Counted from the first letter of the stretch, positions 51,841-62,173 are shown. The stretch is DNA of 64,000 bases from Paramoeba atlantica (GCA_977017575.1 CDRNVI010000059.1:124001-188000), one strand, 5' to 3'. The notes: a model not told the origin generated them from the letters alone. Made by a program: numbers and translations.

Positions 51841-54800
51841 ATGACCGCGCTACGAGAGGAAGAAATCCCCCTTCGAGGCCCCTCTCTACCCTCTTCTTCC
51901 TCCACCTCCCCTACCCACCCTACCCGGTCTTCAAAATTTCCCCCTTTTCGTCTCACCCCACCTGTCCTCCTTACGCTCCTGTTTATCCTCCTCGCGGTCG
52001 GCTCCCTCATCGGGTACGGCTGCACGAGTCGTAACCCCGGGACATCTTCTTTTTCATCTTCATCATCTTCAAACACATCTCCCGATGCTCTATCCATCGA
52101 CAATGCACAATGGGAGGCCCTTAAAAAGGCCAAGCCCCCAAAAACGTACGCGGAACCTCAGCAAACGTTTACCCCTCTCTCTACGCCTCCCACCGTCTCC
52201 CATGGTCGAATCCTTCCCCCTTTAAACTTTTCCCTCCCCCCTTTAAACTTTTCCCTTCCCCCTTTAAACTTTTCCCTTCCCCCCTTCACCTCTCCTTCTT
52301 CGTCTCCTTCTCAAGAGTTAACCAAATCCCACGTGCCGCTCTTCCCCTCCCCCAGCGACCCCCGTCCCTATCGTTTCCTTACCCTTTTGAAAAACCATTT
52401 CGATTTTCTTCTCGTTTCGGATAGCAACACAAAATGGGCTTCGGCCTCCATGGACGTCCATGTCGGGAGTGCGTATGATCCGAAAGAAGGGGATCACGAC
52501 GGTCATCAAGGCCTGGCCCATTTCCTGGAACACATGCTGTTTCTCGGAAGTGGGAAATATAAAGAGGAGGGCTCGTATGGGGCCTACCTTGCGCTCCATG
52601 GGGGATACGCGAATGCGTTTACCGCACAAACCCATACCAATTATTATTTTACGGTTCAAGCAGAGGCTTTTACGGAGGCGTTGGATCGTTTTGCGCAGTT
52701 TTTTGTGGACCCGCTGTTGAGTTATGAGGGGATGGCACGTGAGGTGAAGGCGGTGCATAGTGAGCATGAAAAGAATGTGCTATCGGATGCGTGGCGGGAG
52801 TACCAGTTGGTGTTGTCGCTGGCGGAGTCGGACTCGGCGTTTCATCATTTCGCAACCGGGAATAGGGAGACGTTACAACCGGGGGAGAGGCTCCATAGGG
52901 CGTTGTTGTCGTTTTATGCCGCACATTACCGAAATGCGACACGGATGAAGCTATGTGTTGTGGGGCCGCAATCCCTGGACGAGCTGCAAACGTTGGTCCA
53001 GACACGGTTTCAAGAGATCGGGGGAAAGAATGAAAGTACGGCCCCCGATACGGTTTTGTTGACTACCCACGAGTTGAGTCAAATCGATCCCTATCCTTCC
53101 GATGCTCTCCCTGTTCGGGTGTATGCCCAGCCGGTTACGGTCTCCATGCGTGCGCTTCGGGTATTTTTCTTTATCCCGATTGATCTTGAACAAAAATATC
53201 GGCTGCGCATCCCCAACTATCTTGCCTATTTGCATCACAGTCGCGACAAAGGCTCGCTGTATCACTGCCTGCATGAGCTCGCTCTGGTCGAGGATATTGA
53301 CCTAACGCTGTACGACAGCCTGCCCGTTGGTTTCTTAGTTCGCGTGAGTCTACAGCTCACGGAACAAGGAGAGGCAAAACATGAGGAAGTGCTAAAAGAG
53401 TATTATCGATTCCTGGAGGTTCTCCAAGAAGCAACCGACAAAAAGGGATGTGAACTTTGGAAACAGAGCGTCGCACTGGAATGGCTGCATTTTAATTTCG
53501 AGGAAAATCAGCCCGGGGTGGAGTATGCGATACAGCTGGCAACTGCAATGCATTATGCCGCCCCGGAAGATGTGTTGGGGTCGCCTCGAAATGCGCACTG
53601 TCATGAGCATGTTCTGCGGAGCGTACTGGAGAGGCTTTCTCCGGAGAATGCGATAGAAATTGCGTGGTTCAGTTCGCAAAATATCACCGGGGAAGAGACT
53701 CGGACGGATCCGTTTTATGGAACACGGTATAATGTGACCCGCGGAGGGGTTGGAGGAAAGAACAAGCAGAATGTTGTGAAAGAGGGGAGTAACCACACGC
53801 AGAACTTATGCCCTCATCTCCATGTGCGCCAATCCAATGCATTTCTGACCGAATACGTTTTATCCGAAAACATTACACTTGCAAATAAAATGCAATCCTC
53901 GGAGAAAACGAATTCCCCTCCGGAGGTTGTCCGAAGCGATATGGGAAATACCGTGTGGTATTCTCCGTCTAAACACTATCACACGAATCCCCGGATGGAG
54001 TATCGATGTTCTTTAGCCCATACTGGGGCAGTGGATGCTACTCTGGTCGTTGCCGCCGGATTACACAATCGGTTGCTACAGGATCAGCTCATCAGTCTAC
54101 AGACAGAAGCAACAGAAGTCGAGCTCTCCTCTGATTTTGACATTTCCTCTCGAGGAAGCTCCATTCGAGTCGCTGGGTTCTATGATAAGACCCCGGCCTT
54201 GTTAGATGAGATGTTGAGGCACGGCAAGTACTCCGCGATTTGTGATTCAATCACAGAACAACGGTTTGAAATTGTCCGCGCAAAATATCTAAAGGATTTG
54301 GATCATGTGGCAAGTCTACCGGCGTACATGTACGCTGCTAAATATGTGCTGCCGCTGCTGATTGATCCGCATGCGTATTGTGTGGAAGAGGAAAGACGAG
54401 CGCTCGAGGGTTTCAAACATAAAGAGAAATTGTTTTCGGTCCTCCAGGTCGCGCAAAGCCTTGTCCGTACCCATACGGATTGTCTTGGTTTTGGAAATGT
54501 GGATAGAAATACCACACTTGCGATGACGAACCACGTGGGGAACTTAGCGGAGTATGAGCGTGTTGCAAGCCGAACAGAAGTGCAAAAGAACTCACGTCGT
54601 CTTCTGACGCTACCGTCCGGCGCTGATATTTTGGTTCATACCACCGCTGGATTACCCGAGGATGAAAACGAGGTTGTGCTCTCCCTGTATGAGCTATCTT
54701 CGGATCCCATTGTCTTAGCCCATGCTCGTGTATTTGAGCGTTTTATCTCCCCTCTGTGTTTTGAGGAACTGCGAACGAAACGCCAACTGGGCTATATCGT

Positions 54801-55305
54801 ACAGAGTACGTTACGAACCACCGATCTTCCACAGCGTTCGGCATCTTTCTTTATGTTTCTTATCCAATCACCCTTGCACAATGCCACTACGGTGCTGGAA
54901 TCTCTCGAAGAGTTTCTGCGCTCTTCTACGGTTGAAAACCTTTTTGAAGAGCTCTCGGAGGAAAAGCTCACACACGCTCTTGAGGCTGTGAAGGGTTCAC
55001 TCTCGGAGCCTCCGTTAACACTCAAAGATGAGACGGATCGTGTATGGCACGAGATTGTCTCAGAGCAGTTTCGGTTTGATCGAAGGGATAACGATATTTG
55101 CGATCTTGATAAGGTCTCGGTGAAGTCCTTGCAACAGTTTTATATGCAATTAGTCGATGGAGGTCAACGACGCCGACTTTCTGTGGTTGTTACTCGATAT
55201 GGCGCTCCCAATGTTACCAAATGGAACACAAAGTGCGATGTAGTGGATATGTATGATATTGCGTCAAACATCGATACATGGAGAAACAACATGACATTTG
55301 CATAA
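51841..55305 (+). CDS. M16 insulinase-type metallopeptidase, membrane-anchored
   Basis: 1154 residues from the ATG at 51841 (MTALREEEIP); the frame is open upstream only to a TTG. A membrane span lies at residues about 41-60 (PVLLTLLFILLAVGSLIGYG) after a short Ser/Pro-rich cytosolic part, giving a type II topology. A threefold PPLNFSL repeat (about residues 124-144) forms a stalk. The zinc site is complete: HFLEH at 227-231 and Glu308 in VHSEHEKN, 76 residues later, matching the inverted HxxEH-E signature of M16A (insulysin, nardilysin). The middle and C-terminal M16 domains follow, including FEELRTKRQLGYIVQS. It would cleave short peptides within a closed chamber facing the lumen or outside. 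No missing catalytic residue. Confidence 0.93.
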   Translation: MTALREEEIPLRGPSLPSSSSTSPTHPTRSSKFPPFRLTPPVLLTLLFILLAVGSLIGYGCTSRNPGTSSFSSSSSSNTSPDALSIDNAQWEALKKAKPPKTYAEPQQTFTPLSTPPTVSHGRILPPLNFSLPPLNFSLPPLNFSLPPFTSPSSSPSQELTKSHVPLFPSPSDPRPYRFLTLLKNHFDFLLVSDSNTKWASASMDVHVGSAYDPKEGDHDGHQGLAHFLEHMLFLGSGKYKEEGSYGAYLALHGGYANAFTAQTHTNYYFTVQAEAFTEALDRFAQFFVDPLLSYEGMAREVKAVHSEHEKNVLSDAWREYQLVLSLAESDSAFHHFATGNRETLQPGERLHRALLSFYAAHYRNATRMKLCVVGPQSLDELQTLVQTRFQEIGGKNESTAPDTVLLTTHELSQIDPYPSDALPVRVYAQPVTVSMRALRVFFFIPIDLEQKYRLRIPNYLAYLHHSRDKGSLYHCLHELALVEDIDLTLYDSLPVGFLVRVSLQLTEQGEAKHEEVLKEYYRFLEVLQEATDKKGCELWKQSVALEWLHFNFEENQPGVEYAIQLATAMHYAAPEDVLGSPRNAHCHEHVLRSVLERLSPENAIEIAWFSSQNITGEETRTDPFYGTRYNVTRGGVGGKNKQNVVKEGSNHTQNLCPHLHVRQSNAFLTEYVLSENITLANKMQSSEKTNSPPEVVRSDMGNTVWYSPSKHYHTNPRMEYRCSLAHTGAVDATLVVAAGLHNRLLQDQLISLQTEATEVELSSDFDISSRGSSIRVAGFYDKTPALLDEMLRHGKYSAICDSITEQRFEIVRAKYLKDLDHVASLPAYMYAAKYVLPLLIDPHAYCVEEERRALEGFKHKEKLFSVLQVAQSLVRTHTDCLGFGNVDRNTTLAMTNHVGNLAEYERVASRTEVQKNSRRLLTLPSGADILVHTTAGLPEDENEVVLSLYELSSDPIVLAHARVFERFISPLCFEELRTKRQLGYIVQSTLRTTDLPQRSASFFMFLIQSPLHNATTVLESLEEFLRSSTVENLFEELSEEKLTHALEAVKGSLSEPPLTLKDETDRVWHEIVSEQFRFDRRDNDICDLDKVSVKSLQQFYMQLVDGGQRRRLSVVVTRYGAPNVTKWNTKCDVVDMYDIASNIDTWRNNMTFA
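52209..52280 (+). repeat. In-frame 21-bp tandem repeat in the M16 gene
   Basis: Three units of CCCCCTTTAAACTTTTCCCT encode PPLNFSL three times. The copies are almost identical at DNA level, so the expansion is recent and length may vary between strains. Confidence 0.85.
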
Positions 55306-55679
55306 GCATCTATGAAAAGGATGGTTCTAATTTATGTCATTTTGTTTGATATTTGTTAATCAATTTGCTAAGCATAAACGGCGAATGTTATAGATAAACA
55401 GTAGTGCCAGTTCTTGTACAAAGTAGTCTTATCGGAATTGTCTATATAGAGTTATTCTGACCACCATGTTCACATTACTTTCACTTTACTTGCATACCAT
55501 CTTGATTCAGTACATGTGCAATGAATGTTTTAGACTACCAAAATGAATTTTTGGGTTACCAAAAATGGATGTTTTAGTTTTCCAAATTTTATGATCTTCG
55601 ACTTTTCGTAACTCTTCTTTTACCAATTTAGAAAGGATTTCTTCCATAACTACTTCGCCACAATAACTCTCCCGCCGCT
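55306..55679. other. Intergenic region
   Basis: 374 bp, A+T-rich. The region 55613-55634 (TCTTCTTTTACCAATTTAG) and the following CTTCC-rich stretch look like the trans-splicing signal for CWC22. Confidence 0.4.
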
Positions 55680-57647
55680 ATGAGCAGCACTTCTGTACCG
55701 CAAGTCACTATACAACGACGATACGACCCCAATATTCCCGTGTTGGTTCGTAAAAGAAGAAGAGTGTCTGCCGATGAAGACCACCAATCAGCCTCAGCTG
55801 TTGACAAAGAAAAGTTAGATACTCAGAAACCTTTCACGTGGGATACTGAAAATCAGCGAAGGCTGTGGAACGAAACCCAACGTGTGATACGACGTAGTAT
55901 TAACCAGGCGAACATGGACAACATTAAGGTCGTGCTCCCTGGGCTGCTTACTCAAAACCTTACATGGGCTCGCGGAGTGTTTTGTCGTAGTATGCTAGAG
56001 AGTGTGATGCGAACCCCGGAATTGGGCGCGATACTCGCAGCGCTCGTGGCCGTCGTGAACTCTCTATATCCGACAGTAGGAAATCTTTTGGTGACGCGAA
56101 TAGCAGCACGTATTGTTAAAGAGCATCGCAGACAGCAATGGGGTTCGATTCGAAATCTACTACCGCTGCTCGCCCAATTAACGCTGCAACAAGTTGTGGA
56201 TGAGAGTCTGGTGCTGGAATGTGTAGCGCTGTTTCTCACAAAGCCGAGTGATGAAGGGGTTCAGTTAGGGGTGGATCTCATGCTACAACTGCATGTTTAT
56301 CTCAGCCGCAACAGTCCACGAGCTCTACAGATTGTGTTGAGCCGATTTCGAACGCTTCTGACTCAAATATGCCCTCAACAGAAATTTTCAGAGTCGACCA
56401 AAGGGACGACACTGTCTTCCCGATCTCACATTCTGATACAGGACATGTTTGAAAAGATCGCCCTATCTCGCACGTCAAATCAAAACTCCAGATTTAATTG
56501 GGAAGACGTTGACATCTTACCTCTAGAACTTGATCTAGTGGAAGATGACCAACAGGTTACGCACCAGTGCTCCCTGAACGACGAATCCCATGATGTGGAA
56601 GATAGTGTCAACTTTTTCGCGGCCATTCCTGCAGAAACGTTTCTAAAAAGGAAGACCGAACATGATGAACGCTTACAGGTTTTGGGTCTCGACAACTTGA
56701 CAGGTGATATACCCGATATCGGTGAGGAGTCTCCCTTTGATCTACATAACGATGAGGAGCATCCACCCAATCCCTCATCCACTGAGCCGGAGGAAGAAAC
56801 GAAACCTCATACTTCAGATGTCGAACCACGCACCCCCATTTCGCATGTTGCTCTCCCGAACAACCCTATCCCCGCTGAAATAACAAAAACAACAACAACC
56901 TCTCCACCCCCACCTACGGACCCTGTCCCCCCCTCCACGACGCCTCCCCCCCCTCCCCTCCTCTACGACGACCTCGAGCTCCGTCGTCGTTTCGCGCTCC
57001 TTCTCCAAGGCAGCGCGAGCCCCGAGGAGGCGGCGCACAAACTCATTCGGGGCTTCGACCCGGGAACAGAGCCCACGCTCGCCCAGCTCCTGCTGGAGAG
57101 TCTGTTCCACCAGCCCACTTATTCCCCGTTTTACGGGACCCTGGCCTCCCGTCTGGTCGCCACGGGGTACGCCTTTCGGGGCTGCTTCGAACGGCTGTTC
57201 GAACGGCACTACTCCGAGGCCGAGGAGCTGTCCTCGAAGACCACGCGACAGCTCGCGAGGCTCATGTCGCATTTGCTCGCGAGTGAGAGCCTTCCCTGGG
57301 GCGTGCTCCAGGTGGTGCGGCTGAGTGAAAAAGAGTGTACCGCGGATCAACGGGTGTTGTTAAAATACCTGCTGGAGGATCTCGCGCGTACGCTCGGGGT
57401 GGGGGAGTTGAAGGAACGGCTGCTGTACGACAGCGCGCTGCAGCCGTTGTTGAGAGGGATGTTCCCGGTGGATGAGATCGCGGAGGTGCGGTACGCGATG
57501 CTGTTTTTTGCCTCATTGGGGTTGTCCCCGCTGAATGAGAGGCTCAGCCAGACGTATCGGATCTTGCAGCGGGAGGAGAGCCGGGGGGAGGAGGGGATGT
57601 TGCCGGCTCCTCTGGATCCGAACGAAGAAATGGAGGGGAGAAAGTAG
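55680..57647 (+). CDS. CWC22: Pre-mRNA-splicing factor CWC22
   Basis: 655 residues. Residues about 60-245 are the MIF4G domain: LWNETQRVIRRSINQANMDN, LPGLLTQNLTWARGVFCRS and LAALVAVVNSLYP match the CWC22 pattern of helical repeats. A linker with acidic and Pro-rich runs (about 310-430) leads to the MA3 domain (about 430-545: LELRRRFALLLQGSASPEEA, then YSPFYGTLASRLVATG and LMSHLLASESLPWGVL). CWC22 is a spliceosome component that holds eIF4A3 and, in this lineage, would serve trans-splicing of the spliced leader. The C-terminal RS tail of animals is absent. The DNA from about 56880 to the end is far richer in G+C than the 5' half. Confidence 0.85.
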   Translation: MSSTSVPQVTIQRRYDPNIPVLVRKRRRVSADEDHQSASAVDKEKLDTQKPFTWDTENQRRLWNETQRVIRRSINQANMDNIKVVLPGLLTQNLTWARGVFCRSMLESVMRTPELGAILAALVAVVNSLYPTVGNLLVTRIAARIVKEHRRQQWGSIRNLLPLLAQLTLQQVVDESLVLECVALFLTKPSDEGVQLGVDLMLQLHVYLSRNSPRALQIVLSRFRTLLTQICPQQKFSESTKGTTLSSRSHILIQDMFEKIALSRTSNQNSRFNWEDVDILPLELDLVEDDQQVTHQCSLNDESHDVEDSVNFFAAIPAETFLKRKTEHDERLQVLGLDNLTGDIPDIGEESPFDLHNDEEHPPNPSSTEPEEETKPHTSDVEPRTPISHVALPNNPIPAEITKTTTTSPPPPTDPVPPSTTPPPPPLLYDDLELRRRFALLLQGSASPEEAAHKLIRGFDPGTEPTLAQLLLESLFHQPTYSPFYGTLASRLVATGYAFRGCFERLFERHYSEAEELSSKTTRQLARLMSHLLASESLPWGVLQVVRLSEKECTADQRVLLKYLLEDLARTLGVGELKERLLYDSALQPLLRGMFPVDEIAEVRYAMLFFASLGLSPLNERLSQTYRILQREESRGEEGMLPAPLDPNEEMEGRK

Positions 57648-59018
57648 GGCCATAGAGAATAAAGGAGAGGGAATAAGTACTGTTGCTCCCACTTAAGAAT
57701 CAAGTCCGGAATCTATGGATTCTTAAGTAGAGGGGATAATACGAGACAAACGATTAAGAAATAAGACACCAGTTTTTTCTTTTTTTCTTTACAAACAGGC
57801 ATAAAATGTAGTTGCAAAATGAAGGAAAAAGCTAAATGTTTTAGTATTTGTCTTAAAAAAACATACACCTTAAAAATGCACTTTTCTGAGCAGATTCGAT
57901 TAAGAATCTCGTGCGAGTAGACAAAGGGCAGGCATGTTTCCTTAGTACACGGCTTGGTGCTGCTCATCTAGAAGAAGATAACCACGACTATCGTTGAGTT
58001 GCAGTAGTACTACAGCACTAAGTAATGTTCGTTGAAGGACTTTGAGGGTCATGGACACACCCCACAGGCTTCGCTTTCCTCGCAGAAGCTTATCTAAGGA
58101 TCGCGCCACACGATCCACATTTTTTAGCTCTTTTTCAGTGATTGTCGAACAGGGCCTAGTATCCGCTGTTTCCGTGTCTCTTTCTCAGAACGGTACGAAC
58201 GTCGTGTGTTTGTTGCTACATTGAGTATTTGGAATTGAGCTACATTGAGTATTTGCAGAAACTCTTCAAGCACTTCTTGCGAACTCATAATATGTCATGT
58301 CCCCTAGATATCCTCTGTAGATGAATATCTTTCAATTTACGAAGAAATGATAGCTTAATTTAACTTTGTCGCCACATTCGAAAACTACCATGCTCGACAG
58401 AGCCGTATAGACCCCTCTACCATGCGCGAGATCACACGAGATCATACCCGCTGCCCCTTACCTCCAACTTTCCAAGAAAAATCATTTTACTGACTCGAAC
58501 CTGAGTAAAGTAAAACTGAGTAAAGTTTGACATCTTTTGCTTAGCCGAAAAATAAGGAGCTAAACTGCTTAATCGCTTTCGGCACTTTGCGTTTCCATTC
58601 CTTCTCCAACATATCGCGAAACAACTTATATCTCTTGTATGGTGAATCTGATGTCTTATGATTAGGGCAAAGTTCATCCCGCACTACTCGGTGATACTTT
58701 AAGAACTACACAAAATCTTGCGGAATATCCCCATCATGTTTCCATCTGAGGACGAAGTGAAGGTCAAAACAAGTGCACATGTCAGAAAAACCAAGAAAAA
58801 GCAAGTATTGATAGCCCCATAATCATGACACTAAAAAAAGAAAAAATATTTTTTTTGAGTACAATATAAGTTATCATTGCCCCCACATTACCCTCTATAG
58901 TAGGCATACGAAATCCTATTCAAAAAAAAATCCCTCCACCTTTTCAAAACAAAACTTTTTGTCTCTCCTTTTTACTTACCCTCTTCCCTCCCTCCCTATA
59001 TTTCTCCCCACCCTCCCC
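57648..59018. other. Intergenic region
   Basis: 1.37 kb. 58495-58530 has AGTAAAGTAAAACTGAGTAAAG direct repeats, and 58206-58245 has TTGAGTATTTG twice. Several short minus frames have no recognisable domain. 58920-59018 is the pyrimidine-rich flank of the duplicated gene start. No RNA gene recognised. Confidence 0.4.
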
Positions 59019-59285
59019 ATGCCCTCCCCCTCCCCTTCTCGCAAAAAAATACCCTCCAGCACGAAAAAACTAAAAACCCCTACCCCAGCCAAGGCAGCAA
59101 CAACTACTACAAAAACTACCCCCAAAAACAGCCCCCTACCCCCCCTATCCCCCACAACTCTGTCCCCTGACGACCCCTGCAGGCGTCTTCTCGCCCTCTC
59201 CCCCGCCTTAACTTCTCTTCATTCCTATCTGCTCCAACAGCAGTCCCATGCCCCTCCCACGCTCTGGAGCGGTGGTTGTTGGTAA
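59019..59285 (+). pseudogene. Truncated duplicate of the L1-domain gene start
   Basis: 88 residues from MPSPSPSRKKIPSSTKK to PPTLWSGGCW. Residues 1-84 are homologous to residues 1-75 of the 59605 gene (PDDPCRRLLALSPALTSLHS versus PDDPCVRLPALSPALTSLHS), with a longer Thr/Pro stretch. The homology stops at PPTL and the frame ends five codons later. The upstream C/T-rich flank is duplicated too, so the copy could be transcribed and trans-spliced, but it lacks the whole L1 domain. Confidence 0.7.
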
Positions 59286-59379
59286 ACGGGACTTCGCAAA
59301 TTGTGCAGGCTCTCGCCATACCCCACCTCTCTGGCTTCGCAAATGGCTTCCCACTAATGACATCGCGTATGGCTGAAAA

Positions 59380-59460
59380 TGTAACCAACGGAAGTCGAGC
59401 GTGTGATCACCAGATTACGAACGGCATGTCTTACCAACTGGACTACCAGGGCTTCCCAAG
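59380..59460 (-). pseudogene. tRNA-like sequence, tRNA-Thr(CGU) type, degenerate
   Basis: The minus strand reads TGGTAGTCCAGTTGGTAAGA, a fine D-arm and A box, then an anticodon-loop-like TTCGTAA (anticodon CGT), and GCTCGACTTC in place of the B box GTTCGANNC at normal distance. Acceptor, anticodon and T stems do not pair well, so it is not scored as a working tRNA. It may be a fossil tRNA or the head of a tRNA-derived short element that separates the two gene copies. Confidence 0.4.
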
Positions 59461-59604
59461 ACCTACGTTTTTAAGCACAGCAATGTACGCCCAAATCGAA
59501 GATGGGGGGCTTTGCCCAAAAATTGAACGATTTTTTCTAACTACACTTTTTTTTCGTATATCACTTTTTTTTCGGCAATTTCATTTTCTCTCCCCATCCT
59601 CCCC

Positions 59605-60867
59605 ATGCCCTCCCCCTCCCCTTCCCGCAAAAAAACACCCTCCAGCACGAAAAAACAAAAAATATCTACCCCAGCCAAAGCAACAACTACCCCTACCCCA
59701 ACCCCCCTATCCCCCAAACCTCTATCCCCTGACGACCCCTGTGTTCGTCTTCCCGCCCTCTCCCCCGCCTTAACTTCTCTTCATTCCCATCTGCTCCAGC
59801 GGCAGTCCCTGTCCCCCCCCACGCTCCTCGAGTCCCGCACGAACCTTCGACTCGTGCTTACCTTTGCCGTGCCCCCGGGGGACCGGCCCGACCCGGTGTT
59901 CGTGGCGCTCCCCCATGGGCGGTACAAGGGGGAGGGGGAAGGCATGGAGGGGGTGGAGGTGGGGGTGATAACGAAAGGGGAGGAGCAACGGGAGAGGGTG
60001 CGGGCGATGGTGGAAAGGGGGAAGAAATGGGGGAGAGGGGAGCGAACAGAAGAAGAAGAAGAAGAAGAGGAGGGGGAGGATGTGACGGGCAAGGGGGAGG
60101 GGGTGGAAAAGGGGGAAAGAAAGGGAAAAGAGAGGGAAAAGGGGGGAGGAAAGGGGGAGGAGATGGGAGCTTCGAAAGGAACGTTAAAAGAGATTGAAAA
60201 TCGTCCCTCCACGTTTGCGGATGTAACGCTTCCTCTGTGCTCAATGGTACGTAAAGTTATTGATACGGAAAAACTACGCATCAAGTTTGGAACGTATGAA
60301 AAACGACGTGCGTTGCTTCGGTCGTTTCCTTTGCTGTTAGTTGAGAAAAATGTGGAGTACTGGAGGCTGCCGAGGTTGTTAGGAAAGGCAATGGTGCGAG
60401 CGCAGCGATTTCCGATACCGATTGATGAAATCAAGGATGTTAAATCTTTAGAGGATGGGATAATGAAAGCGCTTTCGACAGCTGTTGTCGTGTTACGAGG
60501 ACAGAGCGTGTTGAATGTGCGTATTGGACATGTGGGGCTGCGACCCGCACAGTTGGAAGAAAATGTGATAGCGGTAATGCGCCAAGTGTTAACGCAATGT
60601 GAGAATTCCTGGAGAGATATCGAAAGTGTAGTCGTGGAAGGAGAGGGCGATGGTCCACGTATGTTGGTGTATGCGCATAATTATGAAGAGGAGCTGGAGG
60701 GGTTGGAGGAGAGGGTGAAGAAGGCGAGCAAGGTAACCGTGGGGGGTGGGACAAATCCGTTGGATGGGAAGTTAAAGGAAATGGAAGCGAAAGCAAAGCC
60801 GTTTTTGACGCGGCAGGTGCGGTTTAAAAGGAAGCCGGGTCAGGGGGCTCAGGTTGCGCAGGGGTAA
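59605..60867 (+). CDS. Ribosomal L1-domain protein (RSL1D1/UTP30/Cic1 type)
   Basis: 420 residues from MPSPSPSRKKTPSSTKK. The N-terminal 60 residues are Ser/Pro/Lys/Thr-rich. An acidic and Lys/Gly/Glu-rich insert (about 140-200: RTEEEEEEEEGEDVTGKGEG) splits the first L1 subdomain. The recognisable part is about 205-385: LRIKFGTYEKRRALLRSFPL, LLVEKNVEYWRLPRLLGKAM, the IPIDEIKDV turn, and VLNVRIGHVGLRPAQLEENV, the classic L1 RNA-binding helix with VRIG. The end is basic (RQVRFKRKPGQGAQ). Such proteins act in nucleolar ribosome assembly rather than in the mature ribosome. A partial duplicate lies directly upstream. Confidence 0.75.
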   Translation: MPSPSPSRKKTPSSTKKQKISTPAKATTTPTPTPLSPKPLSPDDPCVRLPALSPALTSLHSHLLQRQSLSPPTLLESRTNLRLVLTFAVPPGDRPDPVFVALPHGRYKGEGEGMEGVEVGVITKGEEQRERVRAMVERGKKWGRGERTEEEEEEEEGEDVTGKGEGVEKGERKGKEREKGGGKGEEMGASKGTLKEIENRPSTFADVTLPLCSMVRKVIDTEKLRIKFGTYEKRRALLRSFPLLLVEKNVEYWRLPRLLGKAMVRAQRFPIPIDEIKDVKSLEDGIMKALSTAVVVLRGQSVLNVRIGHVGLRPAQLEENVIAVMRQVLTQCENSWRDIESVVVEGEGDGPRMLVYAHNYEEELEGLEERVKKASKVTVGGGTNPLDGKLKEMEAKAKPFLTRQVRFKRKPGQGAQVAQG

Positions 60868-61161
60868 AATGGGCGAAGTTTTTTTGTTCACACTTCACAT
60901 AGCGTTTTGTTCCTATTTCGTAGCGGGGAGATCCATGGCATAATATGATAGTTTAAACTTCAAACTTTGAACAGAGCAGAAAAAGTACCAAAATATTAAA
61001 ATTTATGCTTGAATTCAGTAATCTAACCGGTCAGTTCAATGGACTTCATTTTGTATTGGAGAAAACAGTGCTTTGCTTATTTTATTCCCAAAATATTTCG
61101 TATTGACCTACTTAGCACTATTCTTATACTTTGTGACAAAACTTTATTCGCTTTAGTCATC
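60868..61161. other. Intergenic region and 5' flank of LRR 13
   Basis: Contains an upstream ATG (61039) in frame with the next gene, encoding a very hydrophobic 41-residue extension, and the acceptor-like ATTCGCTTTAG (61146-61156) five bases before the preferred ATG. Confidence 0.4.
61146..61156 (+). promoter_or_regulatory. Candidate trans-splice acceptor for the 61162 gene
   Basis: ATTCGCTTTAG ends five bases before the ATG. If used, it removes the upstream ATG at 61039 from the mature mRNA and decides the start. Confidence 0.45.
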
Positions 61162-61842
61162 ATGTTTGCGTCTGTAGCAGCACAAGATACGACGAGATCC
61201 AGAAAGGTGCACCAAAGTTGTTTGTCACAGGAGATACGCTTCTCCATTTTCATAGGAAACATTAGCAATCCTGATCGTACCTGGGAACCAACGCAAAGTC
61301 TAAGCTTCTGGCACGGTGTTTCGTGTAATCAGCGTGGGGAGCCGCGAAGCATTCGTTGGAATGGCCTTGAGCTGCGCGCAGAACGACTAATTTGGTCAAG
61401 CCTTCCGATTTCTATGGATACCATTGTTCTTTCATCAAATACCTTGCGGGGGGTGGTTAAGTGGGATGAAATGCCTCGTGAGCTCTCCTTACTTGACCTC
61501 TCCCGCAATGCGTTTTCTGGAACGGTATCGACATCAGACCTCCCACCGAAGTTACTGTCTCTCTCACTGCACTCAAATGAGTTCACCGGTCCACTCCAAC
61601 TACGCACTTTACCCTCTAGGCTGGGCTATGGCTATTTCGGCAGCAATCAGTTTTCTGGATCTCTTGAGTTGTCTCACCTCCCTGAAAGAATGTGTGTCCT
61701 GAGTTTGTCGCGAAATATGTTTTCGGGCACTGTTCATGTGGATAGCCTTCCAAGGGGCCTCAAAATACTAAACTTGATAGGTAACGACTTGCAGGAACTT
61801 TACTCAGAAAAATTGCCTTCATGTGTTTTGTATGGCGAATAG
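61162..61842 (+). CDS. LRR family protein 13
   Basis: 226 residues from MFASVAAQDTTRSRK; starting at 61039 would give 267 with a hydrophobic leader. The chosen Met matches the short N-termini of its relatives and follows a CTTTAG acceptor by five bases. The cap: KVHQSCLSQEIRFSIFI, RTWEPTQSLSFWHGVSCN and IRWNGLELRA; the first cap Cys is lost. About six LRRs follow (LPPKLLSLSLHSNEFTG, LPERMCVLSLSRNMFSG), then a short tail with one Cys. It is the last host gene of the window. Confidence 0.8.
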   Translation: MFASVAAQDTTRSRKVHQSCLSQEIRFSIFIGNISNPDRTWEPTQSLSFWHGVSCNQRGEPRSIRWNGLELRAERLIWSSLPISMDTIVLSSNTLRGVVKWDEMPRELSLLDLSRNAFSGTVSTSDLPPKLLSLSLHSNEFTGPLQLRTLPSRLGYGYFGSNQFSGSLELSHLPERMCVLSLSRNMFSGTVHVDSLPRGLKILNLIGNDLQELYSEKLPSCVLYGE

Positions 61843-62173
61843 GTCACACGCAGTATCAAACTTTTCATAGCAGTGTGACTATTTAAAAGTTAAGGGGGGT
61901 GCCTTATTCGTGTCTAGGGGTTTATAATTTACCGATCTCGAGTTTTCCGATGCCGGGAAGAGAAGAAACATCGCCAAAATTTACAATGGTAATCGAGGAT
62001 GGAGAGGTAGGTTCAAGAGAAAGATTGCGCAAAACTTAATTTGCGTACACCTGAACACACGTGAAGCCCCGAAAAAGGTTTGGCTAACATACACTGCATA
62101 TAAGCAATACTGAAGGAAATCCTAGAGAACCATACAAAAACGAAAGAGGGGGCGTATATTATTTACAGCTATT
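61843..62173. other. Intergenic region
   Basis: 331 bp, no gene or clear repeat noticed. Confidence 0.35.

Noticed and set aside
59380-59460. Working tRNA-Thr(CGU) gene
   Set aside because: A box and anticodon loop fit, but the acceptor, anticodon and T stems do not pair; kept only as a degenerate tRNA-like sequence.
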